Notes: generated by a model from the letters alone, not told the origin. DNA of 64,000 nucleotides from Gemmatimonadaceae bacterium (GCA_025929535.1 JAICLZ010000015.1:1-64000), one strand, 5' to 3'. Positions 18,701 to 29,420 are shown, numbered from the stretch's first letter. Made by a program: numbers and translations.

Positions 18701-19020
18701 TGAAGGAGTCCACGAAACAGCTCACCGACAAGCTCGTGTCCGTGGAGCGGCAGCTCTACCAGATGCAGCTCACGGGACGCGGCCAGGACGGAGTTCGCTG
18801 GCCGGCGCAGCTCGCGGAGCAGCTCGTCTACCTCGCGTCATCCGTTGGCGGATCCGACTATGCTCCGACCGCATCGCAAAAAGCGGTCGCGCAGGTGCTG
18901 CACGCGCGGCTGGTGAAGGTGAAGGCGGAGGTGGACGCGTTGCTCAAGAACGATGTGCCGGCATTCAACGAGCGGCTGCGTGGACGTAGCGTACATCCGG
19001 TGATCTCGAGCGGGCGGTAA
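15733..19020 (+). CDS. Large secreted VPS10/BNR-repeat beta-propeller protein
   Basis: The 1095-residue protein begins with a signal peptide (AIPAVVLALVGTVTASSAQ). It carries many BNR/VPS10-sortilin-type repeats: GVWKTTDAGAHWDPIF, MYRSTDAGKTWSHIG, IFRTVDGGKTWERV, IWKSTDGGTTWTRL, LFRSDDAGKNWQLV and more. Each has the Asp-box S/T-x-D-x-G-x-T-W, building one or two beta-propellers over roughly residues 50-790. A C-terminal helical part (about 950-1080) looks like the GWxTD/FlgD-type ends of such proteins. Family members are often annotated as glycosyl hydrolase or YCF48-like but usually lack proven enzymatic activity. The ATG at 15733 follows AGAGG by about 10 nt; the frame extends upstream without a plausible start. 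Confidence 0.87.
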   Translation: MQRSLGAARAIPAVVLALVGTVTASSAQRKKAQAPAHAATAARDVPDTASLAALHYRYIGPEGNRTDAIAGVKGDPNVYYVGAASGGVWKTTDAGAHWDPIFDGQPVASIGAIAVAPSDPNVVWVGTGESFIRSHISIGWGMYRSTDAGKTWSHIGLENTGRIARIAVDPTNPDRALVAALGHAYGPQPERGIFRTVDGGKTWERVLFVNDSTGGIDVLLDPSNPRTVYAAMWQIEIHTWGRTSGGAGSSIWKSTDGGTTWTRLRNGLPTRPFGKVGLGISAAMPERIYAEVETGDGVPREGQPSDTGRLFRSDDAGKNWQLVNSDLQPAGRTAYYDRMGVEPDNPNEAYFLASNFTKTLDGGKTMIDLPEKQIPRGDHHDIWFDPSNGDRFAVAHDGGLGITTTRGRTWHRIQLPIAQMYHVTVDNRVPYFVYGNKQDGESAMGPSNAKQEVYGTDPGIWRGEWRSVGGGESGWATPDTVDENLVWSSASGSGSVGGIVTRYDVRTRNIHEVEVWPQSTEGTPADSVKYRFQWTFPLTISPHDHNTVYVGSQMVHETTDGGKTWNVISPDLTRNDKSKQKISGGLTPDNIGVEYADVVFAIAESPITTGEIWAGTNDGLVQLTRDGGKSWTNVTANIPGMLPLGTVSNIEPSRYDDGTAFITVDGHQVNNRDPWVYRTTDFGKSWALIVKGIPKSPLSYAHVIREDPTRKGLLYLGTENGLYVSFDNGTQWQPLQNDLPHAPVYGLAVQPHFHDLAVATYGRGFYILDDLTPLYQWTPELGGKNVALLKPRDQYRFRTIADPFTEMDDVVAGKNPPNGALINYWIKPGAKDTTAKDSVTITIANAGGAVVRTLKAPAKAGLNRTNWDLHSERTKEAMIRASPLYEEWFHVDEEGQRAPGVGRYAVLEPPGTYTVTLKFGGVQDSQPLVILKDPSSGGSEQEIATQMETERAIVADLNDAVTQINQLEVVRGQLTGLADISAKDSTYSDLKESTKQLTDKLVSVERQLYQMQLTGRGQDGVRWPAQLAEQLVYLASSVGGSDYAPTASQKAVAQVLHARLVKVKAEVDALLKNDVPAFNERLRGRSVHPVISSGR

Positions 19021-19061
19021 GGAGCAATTCCATGATGACATGAACTGCCCGCATCACTCGC

Positions 19062-19925
19062 TCAGCGCACCGCACTCCAGCGATGCGAGGGGTCCAGTGA
19101 GGCGGGCAGGATGGCAAATGCGATTCGATGCCCGCCATCTGCCGTAGGCGTGATCGTTCCCGACAACAGCCATCGATCCACCCGGTTGCGCGGGCGACCG
19201 TGTGTGTACCGCACCACCGCGATGCCGGCGATCGTGCCGAGCCCCGCGCCGAACACCACATCGCTGGCCCAATGCTGATCGTCGTACATGCGAGAGAGCC
19301 CGACCATGCTCGCGCTCCCATACAGCACGGGCCCGATGAGCCAGCCGGAGTGCGCCCACGATCGCGATGCCTCGCTCGTCAGCGCGGCCGCCGAGGCGAA
19401 AGCCGCGATCGTGTGGCCCGATGGAAACGATGAATACGCGTAACCCTTTCGAACCCCGCGAAGAAATTGAAAGTCGTTCGAGAGCGTGTCACCCGCCGTG
19501 AACGGTCGCGCACGTCCCGTCGTCCACTTGAGCAGGCCACCAGCCACTTCCGCCAGCACGATGGCTTCCGCGCTGTGAAGCCCGGCCGCCGCCAATCCCC
19601 GCGTGTGCGTCGCGCGCCCCACGACGTAAAACGTGCCTCCGATGAGCAGAACGCCGGGACTGCCGAGCAGCCGGAAGGCTGTCGCCGTTCGCTGCAGGCC
19701 GGCGTTGTGCTGAAGCGCGGGACGCTGCAAACTCAGCGCAATTCGCTCATCGAACGGATGGATTGCCGCCGTTGCTGCGACGATCCCTGCGGCGGCGATG
19801 GCGTCGCCGCGCGTCAAGACTGCCGGCGGTGCGCCTGCGGTGGAATCCGTCTGCTGGGCCACTGCCGGAACGACGCCGCAGACGACCAGCACGAGCCATG
19901 CCGACACCGATCGGCATTGGATCAT
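19062..19925 (-). CDS. PAP2-family membrane phosphatase
   Basis: The 287 residues carry an N-terminal signal or membrane segment (VSAWLVLVVCGVVPAVAQQ), several hydrophobic helices, and the three phosphatase motifs KWTTGRARP, FPSGHT and SRMYDDQHWASDV. These are the phosphate-binding and catalytic residues of phosphatidic acid phosphatase type 2 enzymes. They dephosphorylate lipid phosphates or undecaprenyl pyrophosphate on the periplasmic side. The ATG overlaps the DUF1259 gene's stop by 4 nt. The C-terminus includes DPSHRWSAV of unknown role. Confidence 0.88.
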   Translation of the reverse strand: MIQCRSVSAWLVLVVCGVVPAVAQQTDSTAGAPPAVLTRGDAIAAAGIVAATAAIHPFDERIALSLQRPALQHNAGLQRTATAFRLLGSPGVLLIGGTFYVVGRATHTRGLAAAGLHSAEAIVLAEVAGGLLKWTTGRARPFTAGDTLSNDFQFLRGVRKGYAYSSFPSGHTIAAFASAAALTSEASRSWAHSGWLIGPVLYGSASMVGLSRMYDDQHWASDVVFGAGLGTIAGIAVVRYTHGRPRNRVDRWLLSGTITPTADGGHRIAFAILPASLDPSHRWSAVR

Positions 19926-20848
19926 CCGCCGCCTTCGGACTTCGACTTCTGCACGCTGTTCATGTGCGAGAGCGCCACCGCCACGCCTTTGGCGAGTGTC
20001 GCTGCGTCGCCCGTGGCGTACCAGTGCACCCAGTACATGCGAGGCTGATCCTCGACCATGTGGTTGTGGAGTGCGGTAACGTGCAGTCCGTTCTCGTCGA
20101 GCGCGCGCACCACGGGCTCGACCTCGTACGGGGAAATGAACAGCTCCCCGGTGTTCGCGACGCGTCCGTCGCCGAGCTGCTCGAACACGACCTCGGACGC
20201 AGTCTCGAGAGTGCCGGACGACTCGAGCGGCATGCCGTGCATCGTCAAATGCTCTCGTCGCGGAAACACGTACTCGGCGATCGTGCCATGTGCTTCAGCA
20301 TGGGTGCCGAGCACCGCATCCACCCTGGACCAATCGACAATGCTCTTTTCCTCCTCGGCTGGCGCGAGCGGGGTGGCGGTTTTTGCGAATACGGCCCTGA
20401 AGCTGGAGGCAATGGCTGCGGGCGCGCCCTCCGCCGTGGCGTGGACGTACATGATGTGCGGCTGTTCGTTCAGCAAGTGGTTGTGCACGGCGGTGATGTG
20501 AATTCCCTGCCGGTGCGCTTCGGCCAGCACCAGCGGAACCTCGCTTTGCAGCACGATGATCTCGGACATGGCGATGACGCTCTTCAAGCCAGCGGGTGCG
20601 AAGCCGATGTAGCTGGTGAACTCGAAACGAGGCGACAGAGTGTCGCGCCCGATGCTCACGTGCAGGTCGCTGCGCGGAAGATTCACTCGAAAATAGCCGC
20701 CCTCCTGCTCGCCTTGCCCGAACACCGCGCGGATCGGGGCCCAGCGCGGGTTCCGACCGGCGTTCGGTGTGCTCGCTTCCTGCGCATGCGCCGAAGCGAA
20801 ACCGGTGAGCTGGAGGGCGAGTATCGCGACGACGACTCTCGGGCGCAT
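19922..20848 (-). CDS. Secreted DUF1259 protein with duplicated domain
   Basis: The 308 residues have a signal peptide (VVVAILALQLTGFASAHAQ). Two related halves follow, each ending in an H-x-H signature: ITAVHNHLLNEQPHIMYVH in the first and VTALHNHMVEDQPRMYWVH in the second. This is the DUF1259 / LpqO-like family, of unknown function. The repeated HNH and VH residues suggest a metal site per domain (inferred). It is the first gene of a two-gene unit with the PAP2 phosphatase, overlapping by 4 nt, so the two may act together in the envelope. Confidence 0.85.
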   Translation of the reverse strand: MRPRVVVAILALQLTGFASAHAQEASTPNAGRNPRWAPIRAVFGQGEQEGGYFRVNLPRSDLHVSIGRDTLSPRFEFTSYIGFAPAGLKSVIAMSEIIVLQSEVPLVLAEAHRQGIHITAVHNHLLNEQPHIMYVHATAEGAPAAIASSFRAVFAKTATPLAPAEEEKSIVDWSRVDAVLGTHAEAHGTIAEYVFPRREHLTMHGMPLESSGTLETASEVVFEQLGDGRVANTGELFISPYEVEPVVRALDENGLHVTALHNHMVEDQPRMYWVHWYATGDAATLAKGVAVALSHMNSVQKSKSEGGG

Positions 20849-20955
20849 GAGTGCTTATCCTTTCACCAGGTGTGCGGTGGCATACGGGACGAAGCGTGCC
20901 AGCGGTCGTTCAGTGTCGTGCTCGCCAACCCGATCAGCAGCTGGTGGATACCGAT

Positions 20956-21594
20956 ATGACACCCATGCCGTTTTCGCATGATCAGATGAAAGAACACTGG
21001 GAGACGGTCTACGGCTCCAGGGCGCCGACCGAGCTGAGTTGGTATCAGCCGAAGCCAACACAATCGCTGGCGCTGCTCGAGCAGCTTGGAGTCGCATCGT
21101 CCGCGATCATCGATGTGGGCGGCGGCGCCTCGACGCTGGTGGATGCGCTGCTCGACCGCGGCGCCGGCAACATCACCGTGCTCGACATCTCTCGCGCGGC
21201 GCTCGATCTCACGAGGGCGCGACTCGGTGCGCGCGCGGCATCAGTCGAATGGATCGAGGGCGACATCACGCGCGTCGACCTCGGCGCCGGCGCGCGCTAC
21301 GACATCTGGCACGATCGCGCCGTCTTTCACTTTCTCACCGATCCCGACGATCGGCGCCGCTATGTGGCCGCGGCGAGTCAGGCGATCCGACCGGGCGGCG
21401 CCGCGCTCATCGCGACCTTCGCGCCGCAGGGACCTCAGCGCTGCAGCGGACTCACGGTGAAGCGCTACGACCCAGAGCAGCTCGCGCACGAGCTCGGGAG
21501 CGAGTTCTCGCTCGAGCGCAGCGCCGAGGAGCTTCATCACACGCCATCGGGAGCCGCGCAGGCATTCACGTACACCGTGCTACGCCGTCATTGA
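20956..21594 (+). CDS. Class I SAM-dependent methyltransferase
   Basis: The 212-residue protein has the SAM motif [20 protein letters not shown], an acidic strand-2 end (VLDIS), [11 protein letters not shown], a motif resembling the catalytic region [10 protein letters not shown], and [11 protein letters not shown]. The N-terminal [21 protein letters not shown] is typical of a group of small methyltransferases annotated as SAM-dependent with unknown acceptor. The ATG at 20956 is preferred; ATGs at 20965 and 20986 are also in frame and none has a clear ribosome site. Its 3' end overlaps the convergent tkt gene by 7 nt. Confidence 0.88.
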   Translation: MTPMPFSHDQMKEHWETVYGSRAPTELSWYQPKPTQSLALLEQLGVASSAIIDVGGGASTLVDALLDRGAGNITVLDISRAALDLTRARLGARAASVEWIEGDITRVDLGAGARYDIWHDRAVFHFLTDPDDRRRYVAAASQAIRPGGAALIATFAPQGPQRCSGLTVKRYDPEQLAHELGSEFSLERSAEELHHTPSGAAQAFTYTVLRRH

Positions 21595-23666
21595 TCGCGC
21601 GCGAGCACGCCTCGGGCCACCTCGACCACGTGCTCGACCGTGAATCCGTAGCGCTTCATCACTTCGGGACCGGGGGCGGACGCGCCGAAGTGGTCCACAC
21701 CGATGATCGCGCCGGCCGTGCCCACCCATCGCTCCCATCCGAACGGGGACGCAGCCTCCACACTCACGCGGGCCGTCACGCTGGGCGGTAGCACGGAGTC
21801 GCGGTACTCCCTGGGCTGCGCCTCGAACAATTCCCACGACGGCATCGACACCACGCGGCTTCGAGCTCCCTCGCCGCTGAGCCGGCGATGCGCTTCGAGC
21901 GCGAGCGATACCTCCGATCCCGTCGCGATCAGAATGAGCTCCGGCATGGCGCCGGATTGTGCATCCGCCAGCACGTACGCTCCGCGCACGGTCTCCGCGG
22001 CGGGGCCGAGCGTGGCGCGATCGAGCACGGGAAGCTTCTGTCGCGTGAGCACGAGCCCCACCGGTCCGCCGGTGTGTCGCACCGCGATTCGCCACGCTTC
22101 TACGGTCTCATTCGCGTCGGCGGGACGGAGCACCATCATGTTCGGCATCGCGCGCAGGCCGGCGATCTGCTCCACCGGCTGGTGCGTGGGTCCATCCTCA
22201 CCCAGCGCGATGCTGTCGTGCGTCCACACGTAGATCACGTGCGCATCGCTCACAGCGGCGAGACGTATCGCGGGCCGCATGTAGTCGGAGAAGGTGAGGA
22301 AGGTCGCGCCGTACGGCAGGACTCCACCGTGATGCGCCATTCCGTTTTGAATCGCCGCCATCGCGTGCTCGCGGATGCCGAAGTGGATGTTGCGCCCGGC
22401 ATAGCCCCACACGCCGCCGGACGTCCCCTGCGTAGGGGGAGTCTGTCCCTCCATCGGCACGTTCCCGCTCTGAAAATCTCCCTTGTCCTTCATGGCCGTG
22501 CGCGTGGATGGATCGAGATCCGCCGAGCCGCCCACGAGATTCGGAATCGACTCCGCGAGCACCTGAATCGCGGCCGCGCTGGCATCGCGCGTGGCCATCT
22601 CGCCGTTGGCTGGAGTGAAGACGGGAAGCTTCGCATCCCAGTTCGGCCTGAGCTCGCCCGCGATCGCGCGATCGAAGTCGCGCGCGACATCGGGATGCGC
22701 GGCGCGATAGGCATCCATTTTCTTCTGCCATGCTTCCCGCAACTGCGTGCCGCGCGCACCGACCTTCTCGAACTCGCGCCGCGCTTCTTCCGGCACGAGG
22801 AACTGCGCGTCCTCCGGCCAGCCGTACGCGCGCTTCGTCAGCCGTGTCTCCTCCTTGCCGAGCGGCTCGCCGTGCGCCTTGAAGCTGTCTACCCTGTTCG
22901 GGCTTCCGAATCCGATGTGCGTGCGCGCCACGATGAGCGAGGGACGCTGCTCATCATCGCGCGCCTTCGTGAGCGCTGCATCGACGGCGTCGACATCCAT
23001 CCCGTCGATCTCCTGGACCTGCCATCCGTAGGCAGCGAACCGGGCGCCGACATCTTCCGAGAAAGTGATGTTCGTCGTGCCGGCGAGAGTGACCTGATTC
23101 GCATCGTAGAGCACGATCAGCCGGCCGAGATGCAGATCACCCGCAAGTGACGCCGCCTCGGCGGAAACTCCTTCCATCATGTCGCCATCGCTCGCGATCA
23201 CGTATGTGCGGTGATCCACGATCTCGTGACCGGGGCGATCGAACGTTGCGGCGAGCCACCGCTCGGCGATCGCCATCCCCACCGCGTTGCCGAATCCCTG
23301 ACCGAGTGGGCCGGTGGTGACGTCCACACCAGGCGTGACTCCGCGTTCCGGATGACCCGGAGTTTTGCTCCCCCACTGCCGAAAGTGTTTCAGATCGTCG
23401 AGCGTGAGCGGATAGCCGGTGAGATAGAGCAGGCTGTAGAGCAGTGCGCTTCCGTGCCCGGCGGAGAGCACGAAGCGATCGCGATTGCTCCAGTCGGGAT
23501 GCGCGGGATCGTACCGCATGTGACGCGTCCACAACACGTACGCCATGGGCGCCGCGCCCATGGGCAACCCCGGATGCCCGGAGTTCGCCTTCTCGACTGC
23601 ATCGATGCTGAGTGTGCGAATGGTGTTGATGCACAGAGCATCGATCGTTTCGGTCCGGGCCGTCAT
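21588..23666 (-). CDS. tkt: Transketolase
   Basis: The 692-residue thiamine-diphosphate enzyme moves two-carbon units between sugar phosphates in the pentose phosphate pathway. Seen: [16 protein letters not shown] near the N-terminus, [14 protein letters not shown], the cofactor/metal segment [20 protein letters not shown], and in the middle domain [20 protein letters not shown] with the catalytic Glu, followed by [19 protein letters not shown]. Length is normal. It lies 88 nt downstream of zwf at the end of the gnd-pgl-pgm-zwf run, either as the last gene of that operon or with its own promoter. The final residues overlap the convergent methyltransferase gene by 7 nt. Confidence 0.96.
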   Translation of the reverse strand: MTARTETIDALCINTIRTLSIDAVEKANSGHPGLPMGAAPMAYVLWTRHMRYDPAHPDWSNRDRFVLSAGHGSALLYSLLYLTGYPLTLDDLKHFRQWGSKTPGHPERGVTPGVDVTTGPLGQGFGNAVGMAIAERWLAATFDRPGHEIVDHRTYVIASDGDMMEGVSAEAASLAGDLHLGRLIVLYDANQVTLAGTTNITFSEDVGARFAAYGWQVQEIDGMDVDAVDAALTKARDDEQRPSLIVARTHIGFGSPNRVDSFKAHGEPLGKEETRLTKRAYGWPEDAQFLVPEEARREFEKVGARGTQLREAWQKKMDAYRAAHPDVARDFDRAIAGELRPNWDAKLPVFTPANGEMATRDASAAAIQVLAESIPNLVGGSADLDPSTRTAMKDKGDFQSGNVPMEGQTPPTQGTSGGVWGYAGRNIHFGIREHAMAAIQNGMAHHGGVLPYGATFLTFSDYMRPAIRLAAVSDAHVIYVWTHDSIALGEDGPTHQPVEQIAGLRAMPNMMVLRPADANETVEAWRIAVRHTGGPVGLVLTRQKLPVLDRATLGPAAETVRGAYVLADAQSGAMPELILIATGSEVSLALEAHRRLSGEGARSRVVSMPSWELFEAQPREYRDSVLPPSVTARVSVEAASPFGWERWVGTAGAIIGVDHFGASAPGPEVMKRYGFTVEHVVEVARGVLARDQ

Positions 23667-23754
23667 CTCGTGTCGCTCTCCATGTGCTTCGTCACGTGCG
23701 TTGCATTAGCGTCGTCTCGGTCTCATGATCTGAATATAAATGCGCGGCCATTCC

Positions 23755-25182
23755 TCAGCAGTCGCGTTCTGACTCGGCCGTGCCTTGCTCCGAGGGATTG
23801 TGCCACGGCCCATTCGGCCCGAGCAGTGCCTCGGCCTCCTTCGGTCCCCACGTTCTGCACTTGTACGGGATGGCCTTGGGATGGTGCTTGAGCACGGGCT
23901 CGACAGCCGCCCACGCCGCTTCGACGGCATCTTCACGAGTGAAGAGTGCGCCATCTCCGCTCATCGCGTCGCTCAACAATCTCTCGTACGGCGCCTCGGC
24001 GCCCAGCAGCTCCTCGCACATGTAGAGCTCTTCCTGCTCGCCGATGAACTCCTTTCCCGGTCGCTTGACGCGCGCAGCGAGCGCAACGGCGGCGTGCGGA
24101 GAGAGATGAAAGCGCAGATAGTTTGCCGGACCCTCGGGCGGAGCCGAATCCGCGAACAGCGCAGCCGGCGGTGGCTTGAGCTCCACCATCACCTCTGCCG
24201 CAGTCACCGGAAGGCATTTGCCCGAGCGCAGATACCACGGAACGCCGTTCCAGCGCCAGGAGTCGATGTGGAGTCGCACGGCGCAGTAGGTCTCGACATC
24301 CGAATCGCGCGCGACGCGCGGCTCCTTTCGATAGCCGGCGTATTGTCCGCGCACGATGTCGCGTCGCGTGAGGGGACGCATCGCCTGCAGCACCTTCGCC
24401 TTTTCGGTCTGGACCGCGCCGTAGCCGCGCTGCGCGGGAGGCTCCATCGCCAAAAGGGCGACGATCTGGAAGAGATGATTCTGAACCACGTCCCGGAGAC
24501 AGCCCGCGCTTTCGTAAAACGCACCGCGGCCATTCACACCAAAGCTCTCCGCGAGCGTGATCTGCACGCTCGACACGTAGTTGCGATTCCAGATCGGCTC
24601 CAGAAAGGAATTGGCGAACCTGAAGTAGAGGATGTTCATGATCGCCTCCTTCCCCAGGTAGTGATCGATCCTGAAGATGGAGTCCTCCGGAAACACGGCT
24701 CGGGCGACGGCGTTGAGCTCGAGCGCAGATTCCAGATCGCGTCCGAACGGCTTCTCGACGATCACGCGCGCGTTCTTCGCCAGCCCCGAGTTGCCGAGTC
24801 CCTGAATCACCGTCTCGAACAGCGCCGGTGGAATGGCGAGATAAAACGCGGGGTGGCGCGCACTCCCGAGCTCGAGCGTGAGAGTCTGGAACGTCTCCGG
24901 ATTGTTGTAGTCTCCGGACACGTATTGCATCAACGAGAGAAGAATCCGGAGCGCGCGGCGATTCACCGGGGTGCCCGACTCTCTGAGGCTTTGCGTCACG
25001 CGCTTGCGCAGCTGCGCTATGCTCCACGGTGATGCGGCGACGCCGATCACCGGAACGTTGAGCACTCCGCGTTTGACCATCGCGTACAAGGCGGGAAATA
25101 TCTGCTTGTAGGCGAGATCGCCGGTGACACCGAAGAGCACCAGCGCATCCGACCGCGGCGGACGCCCGTTCGCGTTGTTCAT
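23755..25182 (-). CDS. zwf: Glucose-6-phosphate 1-dehydrogenase
   Basis: The 475-residue enzyme oxidises glucose 6-phosphate to 6-phosphogluconolactone with NADP+, the first step of the oxidative pentose phosphate pathway. It has [19 protein letters not shown] (nucleotide fold; Ala-Tyr replaces the more usual Ala-Lys-Arg-Lys) and [10 protein letters not shown]. The substrate-site motif RIDHYLGKE is complete, followed by [14 protein letters not shown]. The ATG overlaps the pgm stop by 4 nt. Grouped with pgl and gnd, it gives the whole NADPH-producing branch in one transcript. Confidence 0.96.
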   Translation of the reverse strand: MNNANGRPPRSDALVLFGVTGDLAYKQIFPALYAMVKRGVLNVPVIGVAASPWSIAQLRKRVTQSLRESGTPVNRRALRILLSLMQYVSGDYNNPETFQTLTLELGSARHPAFYLAIPPALFETVIQGLGNSGLAKNARVIVEKPFGRDLESALELNAVARAVFPEDSIFRIDHYLGKEAIMNILYFRFANSFLEPIWNRNYVSSVQITLAESFGVNGRGAFYESAGCLRDVVQNHLFQIVALLAMEPPAQRGYGAVQTEKAKVLQAMRPLTRRDIVRGQYAGYRKEPRVARDSDVETYCAVRLHIDSWRWNGVPWYLRSGKCLPVTAAEVMVELKPPPAALFADSAPPEGPANYLRFHLSPHAAVALAARVKRPGKEFIGEQEELYMCEELLGAEAPYERLLSDAMSGDGALFTREDAVEAAWAAVEPVLKHHPKAIPYKCRTWGPKEAEALLGPNGPWHNPSEQGTAESERDC

Positions 25183-26852
25183 CTCGAGCTCCCTTCGTGA
25201 TGGTGCGCGTCGAGCGCGAGGGCCGCGTCGACGATGGTCTGCGCTTCCGCCAGGATCCGATCGAGCTGTTCCTGCCCGCGAAAGCTTTCACCGTAGATCT
25301 TGTAGATGTCCTCCGTTCCGGAAGGACGTGCTGCAAACCAGCCGGTCTCGGTGGAGACCTTCACGCCACCGATTGGCGCGCCATTGCCAGGAGCCTTCGT
25401 GATGATGCTCCGGATCTCTTCGCCCGCGAGCGTATCGCCCTTCACCTGCTCGGGAGAAAGGGCGCTGAGGATCTTCTTCTGCGCCGGCGTCGCGTGCGCT
25501 TCCACTCTGCCGTTCGCCGGCGTGCCGAGCTCGCGCGTGAGCGCTCCATACACCTCTCCCGGATCACGACCGGCACGCGCCGTGATCTCGGCCGCGAGCA
25601 ACGCGGCGACGATGCCGTCCTTGTCCGTCGTCCACGTCTCGCCATTGCGCCGCAGGAAGGTCGCACCCGCGCTCTCTTCGCCGCAAAAGCCCAGCTCACC
25701 GCGCGCGAGTCCGTCGGCAAACCACTTGAAGCCCACCGGCACTTCGTACACGCGCCGAGCGAGCTTCCGGCTCACGCGATCGATCATGGCGCTACTGACG
25801 ACGGTTTTCCCCACCGCCACGTCCGCGCGCCACTCCGGCCGATGCTGGAAGAGATGATGGATCGACACCGCGAGATAGTCGTTCGACGGCAGCAGCCCCG
25901 TGCTGCGGCACACGATGCCGTGGCGATCGTGATCCGTGTCGCAGGCCACCGCGATGTCGAAATCATTCTTGAGCCCGATCAGTCGCTGCATGACGTATCG
26001 CGACGACGGATCCATTCGGATGCGTCCATCCCAATCGACCGTCATGAATCGAAAGGTCGGATCCACCGCGTCGTTGACGATCGTCAGATCCAATCCGTAG
26101 CGCTCGGCGATGGACGGCCAGTAGTGGACGCCGGCGCCGCCGAGTGGATCGACGCCGATGCGAAGCCCCGCGGAGCGGACCGCATCGAGATCGAGCACAT
26201 TGGCGAGATCGCCGACGTAACTGTCGAGATAGTCGTGCCGGTGCGTGGTGGCGGCGCGCAGGGCCTGCTCGTACGGAATGCGCTTCACGCCCGCCAGATG
26301 CTGCTCCAGCAGCTGGTTCGCGCTCGCCTCGATCCAGCTCGTGACCGTCGTGTCTGCGCCGCCGCCGTTCGGCGGATTGTACTTGAATCCTCCGTCCGCC
26401 GGAGGGTTGTGCGAGGGCGTCATGACGATGCCGTCGGCGAGACCCGACGTGCGATGGCGATTGTAGCACACGATGGCGTGCGACACGGCGGGCGTGGGCG
26501 TGTACTCGTCGTGCGTCGCGAGCATGACGTTTACGCCGTGTGCAGCCAGGACCTCGAGCGCTGTTGCGCAAGCGGGTGCGGACACGGCGTGCGTGTCGAT
26601 CCCGAGAAACAGCGGACCGTCGATCGAATGGGTGCGGCGATAGCGGCAGATGGCCTCGCTGATCGCCAGCACGTGATGCTCGTTGAAGGTTCTGTCGAAG
26701 GCCGAGCCGCGATGGCCGGATGTTCCGAACGACACCCGCTCCAAGCGCACCGATGGGTCGGGGCTTTCGTCATGATAGGCGGCGATCAGCGCGGGCACAT
26801 CGAGCAGCATGTCAGCGGGTGCGGGCTGTCCCGCGAGCGCGCTGATATTCAT
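25179..26852 (-). CDS. pgm: Phosphoglucomutase, alpha-D-glucose phosphate-specific
   Basis: The 557-residue phosphohexomutase interconverts glucose 1-phosphate and glucose 6-phosphate. The phosphoserine loop is [16 protein letters not shown], the metal-binding loop [11 protein letters not shown], a sugar-binding segment [12 protein letters not shown], and the C-terminal phosphate-binding motif [12 protein letters not shown]. The N-terminus ([19 protein letters not shown]) matches the bacterial Pgm type rather than PgcA. The ATG at 26852 overlaps the pgl stop by 4 nt and excludes a much longer frame that runs inside pgl. Its presence between pgl and zwf links glycogen or trehalose-derived glucose 1-phosphate to the pentose phosphate branch (inference). 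Confidence 0.95.
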   Translation of the reverse strand: MNISALAGQPAPADMLLDVPALIAAYHDESPDPSVRLERVSFGTSGHRGSAFDRTFNEHHVLAISEAICRYRRTHSIDGPLFLGIDTHAVSAPACATALEVLAAHGVNVMLATHDEYTPTPAVSHAIVCYNRHRTSGLADGIVMTPSHNPPADGGFKYNPPNGGGADTTVTSWIEASANQLLEQHLAGVKRIPYEQALRAATTHRHDYLDSYVGDLANVLDLDAVRSAGLRIGVDPLGGAGVHYWPSIAERYGLDLTIVNDAVDPTFRFMTVDWDGRIRMDPSSRYVMQRLIGLKNDFDIAVACDTDHDRHGIVCRSTGLLPSNDYLAVSIHHLFQHRPEWRADVAVGKTVVSSAMIDRVSRKLARRVYEVPVGFKWFADGLARGELGFCGEESAGATFLRRNGETWTTDKDGIVAALLAAEITARAGRDPGEVYGALTRELGTPANGRVEAHATPAQKKILSALSPEQVKGDTLAGEEIRSIITKAPGNGAPIGGVKVSTETGWFAARPSGTEDIYKIYGESFRGQEQLDRILAEAQTIVDAALALDAHHHEGSSR

Positions 26853-27637
26853 GGATGGCTGTGGAGCCGCGCCGCCGCCGCGCGATCGATCAACCACACG
26901 AGATGGCCGTGCGTGGGTGCGATGAGCTGCGCCGGCAGCTCGTGCGGTTGACGCGGCCCTTCGAGGACGCGCTCGATCACGTTGGCTTTCGTGTCGCCCG
27001 ACACCAGAAAGAGCGCTTCCGCGGCCGCGTTCAGAACGACCGCGGTGAGCGTGATGCGCCACATGGAGACGGTGGGCACGTAGTCCGCCATCACCCAGCG
27101 CACGCGCTCGTGCACGGATGTGCTTCCCGGAAAGATCGATGCGGTGTGCCCGTTCTCGCCGAGTCCGAGCAGCGCGAGATCGATGTTCCGTCCCGGCTCG
27201 GACGAGGGAGGGCCGGTGGGCGTTCGAAATAATTCGCGCAGCGTCGTTTCGTACGACTCAGCCGCGCGCGCGGGATCCTCTTCTCCGTGCACGCGATGGA
27301 TGTTCGCTGCCGGCAGCGGCACCTGATCCAGCAGCGCCTCGCGCGCCATTCGGAAGTTGCTCTCGGGATTGGTCGGCGGCACGCACCGCTCGTCGCCCCA
27401 GACCACGTGCACGCGCGACCAGTTCACGCGCGATGCGAATGGCGCGCGCGCGAGCAGCTCGAACATGCGTCGCGGTGTCGATCCACCCGAGAGCGCGACC
27501 ACGAACCGTTCGTGACCGGCGATCGCTCGGGCGGACGCATCGACGAATCGCTCCGCGGCGGCGCGTGCGAGTGCGGCGGCATCCGGCAGCACGCTCACCG
27601 ATGGCTGCGCCGCTGCTCCGTTCGCGTTCACGGTCAC
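26849..27637 (-). CDS. pgl: 6-Phosphogluconolactonase
   Basis: The 262-residue DevB/SOL-type enzyme hydrolyses 6-phosphogluconolactone to 6-phosphogluconate. Motifs: [39 protein letters not shown], then [19 protein letters not shown] containing the catalytic His, and [18 protein letters not shown]. It starts with GTG (27637) overlapping the gnd stop as GTGA. A second GTG two codons later is possible. Both ends overlap neighbours by 4 nt, a sign of strong translational coupling. Confidence 0.94.
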   Translation of the reverse strand: MTVNANGAAAQPSVSVLPDAAALARAAAERFVDASARAIAGHERFVVALSGGSTPRRMFELLARAPFASRVNWSRVHVVWGDERCVPPTNPESNFRMAREALLDQVPLPAANIHRVHGEEDPARAAESYETTLRELFRTPTGPPSSEPGRNIDLALLGLGENGHTASIFPGSTSVHERVRWVMADYVPTVSMWRITLTAVVLNAAAEALFLVSGDTKANVIERVLEGPRQPHELPAQLIAPTHGHLVWLIDRAAAARLHSHP

Positions 27638-28653
27638 GTGGCGGGGCTCTTCTCCGCGTGGCCTCCAAACTCTGCGCGCATTGCGGAGAGAAGCTTGTTC
27701 TGGAAGTCCGCCTCACCACGCGAGGTGAAGCGCGCGAACAAGGCCGCGGAGAGCATGTTCGCCGGCACTCCCTCGTCGATGGCCGCCTCGAGCGTCCAGC
27801 GGCCCTCACCAGAGTCCGACACGCGGCCGGCGAAATGATCGAGCTCGGGATTCGCGGCGAGCGCCGCGGCGGTAAGATCGAGGAGCCACGAGGCGATCAC
27901 GCTTCCGCGGCGCCAGACCTCCGCGATATCCGGAAGATCGAAGTCGTATTGATACGCGGCGGGATCGCGGAGCGGAGTGGTTTCGGCATCCGCTGCGCGC
28001 GTGCTCTTCCCCACGCCGGCATGCTTGAGGATGTTCATCCCCTCTGCATACGCCGCCATCATCCCGTACTCGATGCCGTTGTGCACCATCTTCACGAAGT
28101 GTCCGGCGCCATGCGGGCCGCAGTGCAGGTAGCCGAGCTCCGCGGTGCTGCGGCGCGATTCGCGCCCGGGAGTTTTCGGTGTCGCACCTGCCGCAGGCGC
28201 GAGGGAGCGGAAGATCGGCTCGAGGCGGCGTACGACCTGAGATTCTCCGCCGATCATGAGGCAGTAGCCGCGCTCGAGACCGAGTATGCCGCCACTCGTG
28301 CCGCAATCCACGTAATGGACATCGCGCTCGGAGAGACGCTTCGCGCGGACGATGTCGTCGCGATAGTAGGAGTTGCCGCCATCGATCACGACATCACCGC
28401 GGGCCAGCTTCGGAAGCAGCGCATCGAGCGTGGCATCGACGACGGCCGCGGGCACCATCAACCAGATCGTGCGAGGTGTCGAGAGGCGCGAGAGAAAATC
28501 ATCGAGCTCGATCGCGCCGGTTGCGCCCTCCTTCGCGAGCGCATCGACCGCGGCGGCGACCCGATCGTGAACCACGCAGCTGTGTCCGTCTCGCATGAGC
28601 CGTCGCACCATGTTGGCGCCCATGCGCCCGAGTCCGATCATCCCCAGCTGCAT
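27634..28653 (-). CDS. gnd: 6-Phosphogluconate dehydrogenase, decarboxylating, short type
   Basis: The 339-residue enzyme makes ribulose 5-phosphate, CO2 and NAD(P)H. Seen: [14 protein letters not shown] (dinucleotide fold), [15 protein letters not shown], the catalytic [21 protein letters not shown] with the Lys-His-Asn residues, and a shortened C-terminus ending [17 protein letters not shown]. At about 340 residues it belongs to the short GndA-like class rather than the 470-residue E. coli type; these can prefer NAD+. The ATG at 28653 gives the canonical [12 protein letters not shown]; the open frame extends 23 codons upstream without a plausible start. It heads the operon. Confidence 0.95.
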   Translation of the reverse strand: MQLGMIGLGRMGANMVRRLMRDGHSCVVHDRVAAAVDALAKEGATGAIELDDFLSRLSTPRTIWLMVPAAVVDATLDALLPKLARGDVVIDGGNSYYRDDIVRAKRLSERDVHYVDCGTSGGILGLERGYCLMIGGESQVVRRLEPIFRSLAPAAGATPKTPGRESRRSTAELGYLHCGPHGAGHFVKMVHNGIEYGMMAAYAEGMNILKHAGVGKSTRAADAETTPLRDPAAYQYDFDLPDIAEVWRRGSVIASWLLDLTAAALAANPELDHFAGRVSDSGEGRWTLEAAIDEGVPANMLSAALFARFTSRGEADFQNKLLSAMRAEFGGHAEKSPAT

Positions 28654-28760
28654 GTGATCCTCACGTGGTCCCGCGGTACGCCACCCGCTCACGAGCGTGC
28701 ACGGAGTGCCTGCCCCGAGCACGTAACATAATGGTGGTGTCGCTCGAGCCGCGTGCTTCG

Positions 28761-29420
28761 CTACTCCTCGGCGAGCAGTCCCAGGCGCATCGCGATTCGT
28801 ACGTACTCCGCTCGATGGGTGACACCGAGCTTTTCATTCACGCGCTGCTTGTACGTGTCGACCGTTTTCGGGCTGATCGATAGCCGCTCACCGATCTCTG
28901 GCGCAGAGTATCCGCGCGCGACGAGCACGAGCACGTTGCGCTCCCGCTCCGTGAGGCGGTCGAAGCGCGTGCGTTCCTCACTGGCGGGATCCCTCGCGAC
29001 GAGTCCGCGGGCGAGCACTCGTCCCGCGTTCTGCTGCACGTACATCTCGCCCCGGATCACCGCGCGGATTGCATCCACGAGCTCGCGATCCGCCGCACTC
29101 TTGACCAGATACCCCGAGGCGCCGGCCTTGAGCGCCGGCATCAGGTATTCCTCTTCCGTGTGCATCGTGAGCACGAGCACCTTTGGTGCATCCGGCATCG
29201 CCGCGAGCGCCTTGATCGCAGATACGCCGTCGCCGCCGGGCATCGTGAGATCCATGATGACCACGTGCGGCTTGAGCCGCTGCGCCATCGCGACACCGTC
29301 GCTCCCGTTCGAGGCCTCACCGATCACCCGAACGTCGTGCGCGACACCGAGCACGGCCTTGAGCCCCGCACGGACTATGGCGTGATCGTCGACGAGCAGC
29401 ACGTTGATGATCTCGATCAT
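28761..29420 (-). CDS. NarL/FixJ-type response regulator
   Basis: The 219 residues have a receiver domain with the acidic pair D11-D12, phospho-acceptor D57 in [11 protein letters not shown]85 and K107. A LuxR-type helix-turn-helix follows (about 155-215: [32 protein letters not shown]). It is a DNA-binding transcription factor of a two-component system. The ATG overlaps the upstream kinase-like gene's stop by 4 nt. That partner lacks an ATPase domain, so phosphoryl groups may come from another kinase. The last residues (LGLLAEE) are normal. Confidence 0.93.
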   Translation of the reverse strand: MIEIINVLLVDDHAIVRAGLKAVLGVAHDVRVIGEASNGSDGVAMAQRLKPHVVIMDLTMPGGDGVSAIKALAAMPDAPKVLVLTMHTEEEYLMPALKAGASGYLVKSAADRELVDAIRAVIRGEMYVQQNAGRVLARGLVARDPASEERTRFDRLTERERNVLVLVARGYSAPEIGERLSISPKTVDTYKQRVNEKLGVTHRAEYVRIAMRLGLLAEE

